64,000 nt of DNA, taken from positions 23,570,662-23,634,661 of the forward strand of contig OX439134.1 in assembly GCA_949318235.1 (NCBI GenBank), read 5' to 3'. The translations under genes and the position numbers were made by a program. This DNA comes from Ecdyonurus torrentis. Taxonomy: Eukaryota; Arthropoda; Insecta; Ephemeroptera; Heptageniidae. Of this stretch, positions 56,501 through 64,000 are shown piece by piece. The notes below the pieces were generated by a model, which was given only the letters and a program-made list of their open reading frames with translations, did no database searches and was not told the DNA's origin. Numbering within the stretch: position 1 is the stretch's first letter; the number at the start of each line of letters is the position of its first letter.

Positions 56501-59500
56501 GAGCTTTTAGCTCAAAAACGAGCTATTTCGAGTTAAGCTCGAGAATGACTCGTGAAATAAACAAGCTTTTGAAAATAAATCCAGCAAAAGAAAATTTTTT
56601 GCAAAAAGCAAAGAAAAAAATTTGTAATTTCTGTTTAAAATGGTGTTTTTAATATTCTATCATGAAAAAATAGGCTGTTTAAAACATTCTTAAAAATTAC
56701 TTTCTTTTATTTATGACTTTTACCCTTCAAAAACTTTTTTTTGTAATGAAAGTCGATCTTTTTTCTTCATAGGCTCCAAATCTCGCTTTCAAATTTCGGC
56801 TTAAATATCGAGCTTTCCAAACTTTGGCTTGTTTTTTGAGTTTAAGCTCGATTTCAAGCTAAACCTGGGTTTCAAGTCAAACCGGGCTAAAAAATTTTAG
56901 CCCGGGCTAAGAAAAATATTTCGAGTTTTTTACAGCTCTAGAAAATTTCGATTTATGCCACCCGCACAACATTTTCATACTAGTTTTTGCCTGTTTATGA
57001 CGTCATATACAGGAAAATGGCAAACTTTACATTTTTTCAAACTCTTTTTTGGGGCCACATTAACATTTTGGTAAAAACTATCATCAGTTTGGTACATCAC
57101 ATTTTGTGTTTAGAACATGTTGTTTCAATGTTATCTTTGCCTTTAATGTAGCCCCAAGAAAGGACGTGAAAATACTGTAAAGTATGCAATTTTAGTGACT
57201 GTTATAAAAGCAAAATGCAAAAATTAGTATCAAAAAGTTGAGTGGGTTGCATTTAATATATATAAATTTTCTGATCACTGCTATGGAACTACAGTCTGAA
57301 TTTAGATAAACTTAATTTTTTTTTTCGTTAATCCCATTAAGAGTTTTTCTCTGGTCTATGCTTTTTGGTTAACATATTTTATAAATTCTGTTTGTATTAT
57401 ATATATTTGTAAATATCATCATATTAAACATCATTTAGTATGGCCAAGTGGTGAAGATAGCAGACTCGTAACTCTGTACTCCCCACCGAGTATAGGTTCG
57501 AGCCACTGCTGGGTGCGTACGTGAAGTGTGAGAACACAACACGTTGCACGATGCATGTTTACATGCATTCTATGACGACGCACAATATTCGGGAGGTGCA
57601 TGAGCGATGTAACTGTACCAACCAGCTTGACTAGTTGTTTCCTTGGTTTCTCTAGACTGTCATCGTGAATGCCAGGCTTCATATTTGGAAACCGTGTACA
57701 CGTACAGAATACAGCCTACCTGATTGGTCCATTTGGCTCGAGTTGAGTGTTCATTGGTCAATTTTGTTGTGCGCGGGCTGTTTTCAAAAGTTGTCAGTGC
57801 TTGATCATTTTACAGCTTAACTCACACGTAAAACAAAAATTTAAGGCAAGTAGGACCTTTTGCAAATACAGACTATATTTTCAACGTAATTTAATAATTT
57901 GCAGCGATAATCGTCTTGCAAAGATGCTAACAAGTTAGCATCTTTGCACGACGATTTTATTTCGGAGATTTATTTCTATCCTTTTATTATGAACATTATA
58001 TACTTTTATTAAGAATCATGTATTTTGTTAGAGCAATACATATCTATAAATAATTAAGAAGTTTTAGATATGTTCTTAAATTCTAATCAATAAGCATTGT
58101 TATATACACTCGCCGCCAAAAAAAAAATTCACCTCATGGAACTCATGGATGGTACTACTACGTTGTATAATGTAGCGCCGAGGCATCCACGTTTCCACTC
58201 GCTATTTCCTTGTATCAATACAACAACTTTGACATCTATGAACATGTGGGTGTGATGGTCTGGTGGAAGTGTGCCTGAATCTCATGTCAGAGGTCTTCGG
58301 TTCTAATCTTCATAGAACTTTTTTTTTTTTTTTTATAATATACGATAAATTAACTTTTTTTTAAACAATAATACATTATATAATTTAAAAAAGAATTAAT
58401 ACAGATCCAAAATGTACGTAATTTATATTCTACATTATTATTTTGTAGTCATCACATCAGATGTTACTTTTTACTTTGAAAAAAAATAAGAAAATATATC
58501 ATAATGATTTATGGTATTATAAATATATTATATTATCATACACGTATATCTGTTGTATGTTGTATGGGTGTTTTAGTGCAGTAGTCTACACGAGAAACTT
58601 CTCAAACTAAATACTGAACTTTTGATGTAAGAAAATTAAACTTCAGTTAGGGTGGCGTGAGAGTAACATCTCTGAATTTTGACATGGGCAACCAGCGTTC
58701 GATTCCCTATAGAAGATTCATTTTTTGTGTTTTGCTTTATTATTTTTTTAATGTTATTTTGGATCTGTATTATTTCTTTTTTAAATGATATAATGTATTA
58801 TTGTTTAAAAAAAAAAGTTAATTTATCGTATATTATAAAAAAAAAATCTATGAAGATTAGAATCGAAGACCTCTGACATGAGATTCAGGCACACTTCCAC
58901 CAGACCATCACACCCACATGTTCCTAGATGTCAAAGTTGTTGTATTGATACAAGGAAATAGCGAGTGGAAACGTGGATGCCTCGGCACTATACATTATAC
59001 AACGTAGCAATAGCATCCATGAGTTCCATGAGGTGATTTTTTTTTTTTTTGGCGGCGAGTGTATATAACAATGCTTATTGATTAGAATTTAAGAACATAT
59101 CTAAAACTTCTTAATTATTTATAGACATGTATTATTCTAACAAAATACATGATTCTTAATAAAAATATAATGTTCATAAGAATAAAAGGATAGAAATAAA
59201 TCTCCGCGTCTTTATATATTTGCTTTTCTGTGCTCAATGTTGCGAAACAAATGTGAAAACATTTATAGTAAGCATCTTTGCACGACGATTATCGCTGCAA
59301 ATTATTAAATTACGTTGAAAAAATAGTTTGAATTTGCAAAAGGTCCAACTTGCCTTAAATTTTTGTTTTACGTGTGAGTATAGCTGTAAAATGATCAAGC
59401 ACTGACAACTTTTGAAAACAGCCTGCGCACAACAAAATTGACCAATGAACACTCAACTTGAGCAAAATGGACCAATCAGGTAGGCTGTATTCTGTACGTG

Positions 59501-59793
59501 TACACGGTTTCCAAATATGCTGCCGGGCTGTGTAAATAGGCCGTTACCAGCCCTTATGTACTTTTCTATTAATTGGAATGTCAATATGTGTCAATAAGAC
59601 ACTCTCTTGACTAGGACTGCGATTAGTATAGCCAATAATACAATATGGCAAGCAAAAAAAAAAACGTTAATGCCATAGACTACTTCAAATAACATAATGA
59701 ATTGTCATAAATTTTTTCCAGACAAATTTGCAAACTGAACTCTCTACTACCGTAGCAGAAGAGCTTGACAAATTAAAATTTACAGCAAAAGAG
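50520..59793 (+). CDS. Secreted protein with furin-like site and helical region (five exons, 3' incomplete)
   Basis: Exons: 50520-50570, 52186-52261, 54942-55090, 55907-56185 and 59722-59793, all with AG acceptors and GT donors (GTGAGT, GTAAGT, GTACAA, GTAATT, GTAAGG). Phases are 0, 1, 0, 0, 0 and no stop arises, giving 209 codons. Exon 1 is a signal peptide (MFKIMNLILLLLLISC). Exon 2 is short (VFEATGIKLLAVSDVF...). Exon 3 is Glu/Lys/Leu-rich and helical (EKWEIDEKLNELQNEIEKML) and ends in KTARMKRQ, whose RMKR matches the furin consensus. Exon 4 opens with the sequons NVS, NST, NDT and NIT, then continues a charged helix (EIFELKAKINHFKISNAELQ). Exon 5 adds TNLQTELSTTVAEELDKLKF. The end lies beyond the window or in the gap. 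Coiled-coil stems like this precede C-type lectin domains in some invertebrate genes, but no lectin exon is seen here, so the function is unknown. Confidence 0.75.
50669..51712. repeat. Inverted repeat in intron 1
   Basis: TATATCGATTAGTTCATATAG mirrors CTATATGAACTCATCGATATA. The arms of about 480 bp continue through AGTGTTGTCGTTAATAATTA and its mirror to a central region with the mirrored pair CAAGTGGTTTT / AAAGCCACTTG. The 92-codon frame at 51262-51540 lies inside and is not called a gene. Confidence 0.75.
52395..52560. repeat. Minisatellite, left part
   Basis: Variants of CTATTGCTATAACTTTTGCT. It continues the array at 53905-54573 and is separated from it by the hAT-like element 52563-53903. 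Confidence 0.75.
52563..53903. mobile_element. hAT-type non-autonomous element inside a minisatellite
   Basis: TAGAGTGCGCAGAAATAGTT mirrors AACTATTTCTGCGCTCTCTA at the right end. Both subterminal regions contain several CAACTATTTT repeats. The element splits a CTATTGCTATAA minisatellite, so the target duplication is ambiguous. It contains a nested family-B repeat (52878-53450). No transposase was recognised. Confidence 0.7.
52878..53450. repeat. Dispersed MITE-like repeat (family B), copy 2
   Basis: The ends AAAGTACTACTTTAGGGTA and the complement of TACCCTAAAGTAAAACCTT are inverted. The inner landmarks AAAGAACAATTCTCTTTTAT, AAATCTTCCGTAAATTAGCG and CATGGGTCAATTTGCGAT match copies 1 and 3. 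Confidence 0.75.
53905..54573. repeat. Minisatellite of ATAACTATTGTTATTAC units
   Basis: About 670 bases of imperfect 6-bp-based units (18, 24 and 30 bp combinations of GCTATT, ATAACT, GTTATT and ACCATT). Because the unit length is a multiple of three, three frames are open across most of it and would encode Ile/Thr/Val/Ala repeats. This is an artefact of repetition. It lies in intron 2. Confidence 0.92.
54605..54895. repeat. Dispersed repeat shared with 32540-32700 (inverted)
   Basis: TTTTAAACTGGCAAAACGTG, CCCATGTTATTGAGTTATGC and CTTTAACATGAATGAATACA are the complement of the segment near 32560-32690. A GGGTGTATG at 54622 and CATACACCC-like end suggest short inverted ends. Confidence 0.55.
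55226..55530. mobile_element. MITE, TATCTGACGT family, copy 3 (intron 3)
   Basis: The outer arms are CCATGAATTAGACATTAACACG and the diverged mirror AGTGTTAGTGACTAATTCATGG. The inner arms are TTTCACGCATCTGACGTCAC and GTGACGTCAGATACGTTAAA. A GGTCACGTGATA core is shared with copy 1. Confidence 0.82.
56384..57295. mobile_element. TIR element (AGTTCCGTAGCAG ends) hosting a hAT MITE, intron 4
   Basis: TATAGTTCCGTAGCAG at 56384 mirrors CTGCTATGGAACTACA near 57280-57295. The interior shows CACCCGCACAAC / GTTGAGTGGGTTGC and a pair of GGGGCCACATTAA / TTAATGTAGCCCC arms. A hAT MITE (56415-56940) with a perfect duplication interrupts it near its left end. A partial relative is at 6483-6840. Confidence 0.7.
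56415..56940. mobile_element. hAT MITE, TAGAGCTG family, copy 2, perfect 8-bp duplication
   Basis: It starts TAGAGCTGTAAA and ends TTTACAGCTCTA. GAAAATTT flanks it at 56407-56414 and 56941-56948. Subterminal CGGGCTAA, CCCGGGC and AGCTCGA motifs are repeated in both halves. No coding content. Confidence 0.92.
57437..57680 (+). repeat. tRNA-Ser-like SINE head plus body
   Basis: GTATGGCCAAGTGGTGAAG (A box), GCAGACTCGTAACTCTG (anticodon arm), a long variable arm and ATAGGTTCGAGCCACTGC (B box) give a near-complete tRNA shape of the class with a long variable arm, like serine tRNA. A tRNA-unrelated body of about 170 bases follows, then the palindrome begins at 57680. It is a SINE-like repeat rather than a working tRNA: no matching 3' acceptor strand is seen. 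Confidence 0.65.
57680..59519. repeat. 1.8-kb nested palindrome in intron 4
   Basis: CATATTTGGAAACCGTGTAC...CAGAATACAGCCTACCTG at the left mirrors the sequence ending near 59519. The outer arms (57680-58104 and 59064-59519) enclose a Tc1/mariner-type TIR element at 58107-59061, itself palindromic. A single-arm relative is inserted in the mariner at 25888-26395. Near 57905-57953 the left arm has an extra hairpin (GCAAAGATGCTAAC / GTTAGCATCTTTGC) that the right arm lacks. Confidence 0.8.
58107..59061. mobile_element. Palindromic Tc1/mariner-type element with tRNA-like segments
   Basis: CACTCGCCGCCAAAAAAA starts it and the complement ends it, with TA at both sides. Each arm includes a tRNA-like stretch (58245-58315, mirrored near 58845-58920): GATGGTCTGGTGGAAGTGTG as A box and TCTTCGGTTCTAATCTT as B box. 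The loop holds another tRNA-like piece at about 58640-58712 (GGTGGCGTGAGAGTAACA and GCGTTCGATTCCC). No transposase. Confidence 0.65.
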
Positions 59794-60389
59794 GTAAGGA
59801 CCAATAAAACTAAGTTGTGGGTATGGGCGATATATATCGTTATATCGAACCACTCGATACATTTGCTTTGATAGTATCGATACTTTTTTATGGTTTTATA
59901 TAACGATATATCAATACAAATATCAATCCAAATATCGGTATTCGATACTTTTTTTAAATTGATACAAATTTAATTAAAGTTTCAAAGAGGAAGCCAGTTT
60001 TTGCACGCTTTGTTTTGTAAAAACGAATCAGCGCGTGCAGCTGATACTGCAGTGTGTATAGAAGCTCACCGCCACTTGCTTCCTTAGCTCCGTTAGCTTT
60101 TAGATGTTGTGTATGAATCATCTCTAGATTTAAAAAGCTCTTTGCTTTGCCTGATAAGTAGAGACAGAATCTCTAATTTGTTCAGTTTTTGAAATATACA
60201 TTCAAGGTCAAAAAATAAATTAATTGAAATTATGTTTTTAATTTTTAAGTTTGTTAACTGCAGGGTCGGTTTTTTATAGTTTTTCTCAGTTTTTTAAAAC
60301 TGAAAATAGACTTTTTCGGTAAAAAAATTTTAAAAAATTGACGTGTTACAAAAAGTGTATTTAGAAATATTTCTTTTTATTGCATATCT
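59794..60389. other. No gene seen
   Basis: 59830-59960 is a cluster of TATCGATA-type motifs. 60000-60120 is GC-richer and of unknown origin. No exon continuing the secreted-protein gene was identified here. Confidence 0.35.
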
Positions 60390-60975
60390 TAACGTACTTT
60401 AGTGATGTTGTCTTAAAATTCAATTTTATAGCAATTTTTAGGTTCATAATGAACCAAGGAACAATTCTCTACAATTCAAAATGTTTCGGCTTTAATAAAA
60501 TCTTCCGTAAATTAGCGTTAAAAGTCGTAGGGTGGCGCTCTCTTTAACACGTAAACCATATAAAACCTCAAGTTCACCGTGCGCAAAATTTTTCTTAATG
60601 AACTAAAAAAATACTAGCATGTTCTGTAGAACAAGTTTTTATTAATTTGACTTTATTAACGATTTTTACGAGACATTCATGGAGAAAAAAATTATTGAAT
60701 ATCGCATATTTCGATTAACATGGGTCAATTTACGATATTTTCTTCCTCGGTTCATTCCGTCTAGAAAAATCTGAAAAATACTTTTTCATCAAAACTCAGG
60801 ACGAAGAACAAGCTAGTATTTTCTTAACCGCTGAAAAAATTGAAGTTGGTTAAAATTGGGGTTCCAATAAACACTCAGTAGCATAGAAGGCGTGGCATTT
60901 TGCGATACTTGACGCTCTGTTGTGACAAAAATATTTGGAATAGAATTTTTTGGATTTCTGAATTAAGAAATAATG
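60390..60975. repeat. Dispersed MITE-like repeat (family B), copy 3
   Basis: AACGTACTTTAGTGATGTTG, AAATCTTCCGTAAATTAGCG, AACCTCAAGTTCACCGTGCG and CATGGGTCAATTTACGAT follow the order of copies 1 and 2. The right end is truncated where a Tc1-type end begins. Confidence 0.65.
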
Positions 60976-60978
60976 CAC

Positions 60979-61060
60979 TATTACATGTACAGCTCTGGCC
61001 AAAAGTTTGAGAACGATATGAAAGTGATGGGGCAAAACAGATGAGTCATCAATGCAGGTT
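60979..61060. repeat. Tc1/mariner-type terminal sequence, one end only
   Basis: TACAGCTCTGGCCAAAAGTT followed by TGAGAACGATATG is typical of a Tc1-like terminus. No facing partner was found before the piggyBac element, so it is a fragment. Confidence 0.5.
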
Positions 61061-61672
61061 CCTTTTTTCCTGACTATATCGATAGTATGTGAATCTTTCC
61101 CCTCACCTCCTCCTTTAAGTTTGGCTATCTGTTGTGTCTAGTTTTGTTATCATGTTTTTCGATCAAACAATCACACAGAATGTGGTGATTTCTATTTCTA
61201 TTTTTACCTCTGAAACTCACAAAATATTGTCTTCTTGAGTTTTATTTTTATATTACCTTACATGAAGCTAGGAAAAAAAGTTTTTTTTTTCATACATTAT
61301 TAAAATTATTCAATAAATTTATGATTACAACTTACGATGTTTATGCTAATTTATATTTAATGCATATTATAAAAAAAAGGTATTTTATTACTTAACCTTC
61401 CGTTACTCGCGTGGGGTAAAATACACCCCAGTCGATATTAATATATAAAAAAATACTAGCTTATTGACATATAGGGACCCCGTTCTTCGTCTACTTGCCT
61501 AAATATAGTGAGACTACAATATGTTGATATTTTTTTTGGCAAAATGACAGCAGTTTTTCTGTAGTGACGTCATTTTGACCATGTGGGGTAATTTTTATCC
61601 CACGCGAGTAACCGTGTCACATTTTTATACAACTAAAAATTTATAAGTTTTTTCTTAAAACTTATTGTAATC

Positions 61673-61712
61673 CCTCCCTCCCTCCCTCCCTCCCTCCCTC
61701 CCTCCCTCCCTC
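61673..61712. repeat. (TCCC)n tract bordering the gap
   Basis: About ten TCCC units. The minus strand is (GGGA)n and could form G-quadruplexes. Its true length is hidden by the gap. Confidence 0.9.
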
Positions 61713-61912
61713 NNNNNNNNNNNNNNNNNNNNNNNNNNNNNNNNNNNNNNNNNNNNNNNNNNNNNNNNNNNNNNNNNNNNNNNNNNNNNNNNNNNNNNNN
61801 NNNNNNNNNNNNNNNNNNNNNNNNNNNNNNNNNNNNNNNNNNNNNNNNNNNNNNNNNNNNNNNNNNNNNNNNNNNNNNNNNNNNNNNNNNNNNNNNNNNN
61901 NNNNNNNNNNNN
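61713..61912. other. Assembly gap, 200 N
   Basis: Exactly 200 unknown bases, so the size may be a placeholder. It falls inside the piggyBac 5' region and could also hide host sequence. Confidence 0.98.
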
Positions 61913-62077
61913 TTTAATATTATATTTATTTAGACCGTGGAATTTTATTTTTCATAAGCATCTTTATTCAGTTAGTGTTATGAGATAAAGTTATGCTTTT
62001 TTTTTTTTTACCAATATTATTTTTATTGTATGTTACTGAATTATTATAATATAATTTTTATTTTTATTAGGAAAAGA

Positions 62078-63850
62078 ATGGCTTCAAGTAGGATAAATGC
62101 AGTTCACAGAAAACGTATACAACAAATGTTAGAGGACAGCTCAGACGAGGAGCCTGTTGGAGATTTGTCAGATGTGGATGAAGTCGATCACTGCAGTGAA
62201 AGTGACCATCAAAGTGAGTCTGAGACTGACCTGGATGACAGCACTGGTTCAGAAGATGAAGATGATCCTATGAATTTTTACCTCACAAAGGATGACAACA
62301 TCAAGTGGGCTAAACGCGCCGTAAAAGCTACTGGACGAAGGCGTCGGTACAATATTGTCACAGAAGCCAACCAAATAAAAGGACCAGCGGCTCTGATAGT
62401 CAATGGTAATCCTTTGGATTATTTTTATTGTATGATTTCACCCTCAATTGTTGATAAAATTGTATTCTATACAAATATAAAAATACGCAGTGTAGCCTCG
62501 AACTATCAACGAGAACGTGATGCTCGTGAGACTGATCGTCAGGAGATGTACGCGGTCATTGGACTTTTGTACTTAGCAGGAGAGTACCGTGGCTCTCGTC
62601 AAAATCTCAAAGATTTCTGGGCAACAGATGGATCGGGAGTGGAAACGTTTGCTGCTACCATGTCTCTCAAGAGATTTCAATTTCTTTTACAGCAAATGAG
62701 ATATGATAATATTAACGACAGGAACCAAAGAAAAACGACTGATAAGTTAGCCGCAGTACGTGAAATTTGGGAGGAACTCAATGACAACTTCATCACAAAC
62801 TACTCACCAACAGAAGACATTACTATAGATGAAATGTTACCAAGATTCCGAGGTAACTGCTCATTTCGGCAGTATATTCCCAGCAAGCCTGGCAAGTATG
62901 GTTTAAAAGTTCAAGCTATGTGTGATGCACAAGTTCCCTATACATTAAGGATGGAAATTTATGCTGGTACACAGCCTGATGGTCCATACAAAATGTCAAA
63001 CTCTCCACTTGAGCTCGTGCCACGTTTGGTCACACCCATATCTGGCACAGGAAGAAATATATTTATGGACAACTGGTATACAAGCTACTCACTTCTCACT
63101 AATCTCAAAGTAAATCATAAACTTACTGCCATTGGGACTGTGCGAAAAAATAAAAAAGAAGTTCCAAAAGAATTCGTAATAACAAAAAATCGTCAAGTAC
63201 ATAGCTCTCTCTTTGGCTACCAAAAAGATCATGTGTTGGTTTCGTATGTACCTAAGAAAAATCGTTGTGTACTCCTCATGTCTACAATGCATAATGAAGG
63301 CATAATTTCAAAAGAAAGTGGAGCTCAAGCTAAGCCTGAAATGATTATGAGGTACAATTCAGGAAAGGGAGGAGTGGATTCAGTAGATAAAATGATAGCC
63401 TGCTTCTCAGTGTCTCGAAACACTAAAAGGTGGCCACAAGTGATTTTTTTCCACATGCTCAATGTTGCTGCTATAAACGCCCTTGTTCTCTACTCGTGTA
63501 CTCAAACCAAGGCTGTCAATCGCCGATGTTTTTTGAAAGATTTAGCAAAAACTCTTTCTCTTCCTTATGTTCAAAAAAGGTGTGAAATTCTGACTCTTCC
63601 AAGACAGCTTACTACAAAAGTAAAGCGCTTAGCAGGACTGGAGACTGTCACTACAGAGGAACCAAATGACCAGACAGTAAAAAAAGTGAAACAAACCCGT
63701 TGTAATATTTGCCCAAGAAAATCAGACAAAAAAACAAATGTACAGTGTTGCAAGTGTGACATTTTCTTATGCCAGAATCATCGTAAAACATTTTGTACCA
63801 CATGTGCCAATGATATTTCTGCAAGTCGCTCTGACTCAGAAACAGAATAA
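62078..63850 (+). CDS. piggyBac transposase, intact
   Basis: 590 residues from the ATG at 62078. The frame is open further upstream to 62030, but a pyrimidine-rich TTTTTATTAG acceptor ends seven bases before 62078, so a 5' intron and this start are likely. The N-terminus is acidic and Ser-rich (residues 20-65). The DDE catalytic core shows TIDEMLPRFRG (D251), NIFMDNWYTS (D331) and GGVDSVDKM (D434, D437), matching the aspartates of piggyBac. The C-terminus has the cysteine-rich zinc-binding domain: C542, C545, C557, C560, C565, H568, C573, C576. Length and order are normal for the family and no stop or frameshift is seen, so the protein may be functional or only recently silenced. An AATAAA overlaps the stop codon (63846-63851). 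The enzyme would cut and paste at TTAA. A domesticated gene is less likely because a TTAA-bounded terminus lies upstream. Confidence 0.95.
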   Translation: MASSRINAVHRKRIQQMLEDSSDEEPVGDLSDVDEVDHCSESDHQSESETDLDDSTGSEDEDDPMNFYLTKDDNIKWAKRAVKATGRRRRYNIVTEANQIKGPAALIVNGNPLDYFYCMISPSIVDKIVFYTNIKIRSVASNYQRERDARETDRQEMYAVIGLLYLAGEYRGSRQNLKDFWATDGSGVETFAATMSLKRFQFLLQQMRYDNINDRNQRKTTDKLAAVREIWEELNDNFITNYSPTEDITIDEMLPRFRGNCSFRQYIPSKPGKYGLKVQAMCDAQVPYTLRMEIYAGTQPDGPYKMSNSPLELVPRLVTPISGTGRNIFMDNWYTSYSLLTNLKVNHKLTAIGTVRKNKKEVPKEFVITKNRQVHSSLFGYQKDHVLVSYVPKKNRCVLLMSTMHNEGIISKESGAQAKPEMIMRYNSGKGGVDSVDKMIACFSVSRNTKRWPQVIFFHMLNVAAINALVLYSCTQTKAVNRRCFLKDLAKTLSLPYVQKRCEILTLPRQLTTKVKRLAGLETVTTEEPNDQTVKKVKQTRCNICPRKSDKKTNVQCCKCDIFLCQNHRKTFCTTCANDISASRSDSETE

Positions 63851-64000
63851 ACAATTTTCATAATCATAACTAGTATAATTTATTTCATTAGCGTTTTATA
63901 AACAGAAAATTAAAAAAAAAATTTCATTATTTTTTTTTCTTCAAAATTTTAAATATAATATGTACTCTAATCTTTCTAAATTCTATGTACTCATATAATC
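63851..64000. other. AT-rich 3' flank of the transposase
   Basis: No further feature is visible before the window ends. Confidence 0.6.

Larger units (their letters stand above)
61396..64000 (+). mobile_element. piggyBac element (right end beyond window)
   Basis: TTAA at 61392-61395 is the piggyBac target. The element begins CCTTCCGTTACTCGCGTGGG. A subterminal inverted repeat pairs GTTACTCGCGTGGGGTAA (61402-61419) with TTATCCCACGCGAGTAAC (from about 61593). Then follow a (TCCC)n tract, a 200-N gap and an intact transposase. No second TTAA-terminal repeat occurs before 64000. Confidence 0.88.

Noticed and set aside
57437..57508. Functional tRNA gene
   Set aside because: The A and B boxes are good, but no matching acceptor stem closes and a SINE-like body follows.

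Overview
The window is AT-rich eukaryotic (metazoan) DNA. It has intron-split genes with GT/AG borders, long (TA)n, (GA)n and (CA)n microsatellites, tRNA-headed SINE-like repeats, and a dense nested mix of animal transposons: hAT, mariner/Tc1, piggyBac, Penelope-like, non-LTR, MITEs and foldback elements. An invertebrate, probably an arthropod, is the best guess. The sequence alone does not fix the species.

Only two pieces of host protein-coding gene are supported. (1) At 6139-6383 (+) is the last exon of a C-type-lectin-like gene whose earlier exons were not found here. (2) At 50520-59793 (+) are the first five coding exons of a secreted protein with a signal peptide, a furin-like RMKR site, clustered N-glycosylation sequons and a long heptad-like helical region. 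All splice phases join cleanly, and the gene runs past the window or into the 200-N gap. The two pieces may belong to related secreted-lectin genes; that is inference.

Layout: 0.36-5.7 kb, a large inverted repeat holding three TIR elements; 5.8-8.5 kb, MITE, lectin exon and a hAT remnant with a nested MITE; 8.8-11.4 kb, head-to-head Penelope GIY-YIG copies interrupted by a foldback element with a GTAC duplication; 11.7-16.3 kb, an inverted repeat then a CACTG-ended element with exon-like islands; 16.7-23.8 kb, a complete but dead 7-kb hAT element containing a truncated non-LTR element; 24-27 kb, a duplication and a dead mariner carrying a second repeat; 28.2-32 kb, a tandem-repeat block with a 118-bp satellite-like array; 33.4-36.2 kb, an element with 252-bp TIRs built of ~30-bp AACGCGTT repeats, plus a lone diverged end; 36.8-39.6 kb, TIR element, hairpin, deleted mariner and MITE; 40.4-47.6 kb, a non-LTR retrotransposon split by a 4.6-kb palindrome; 47.9-50 kb, SINE-like repeat and a CACAG-ended element; 50.4-61 kb, the secreted-protein gene with introns packed with repeats; 61.4-64 kb, a piggyBac element with an intact transposase.

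The genes do not form a pathway. The pattern is a possible lectin-type locus swollen by successive transposon insertions, several of which can be ordered from nesting and target-site duplications. Coordinates of repeats were found by eye and may be off by some bases.
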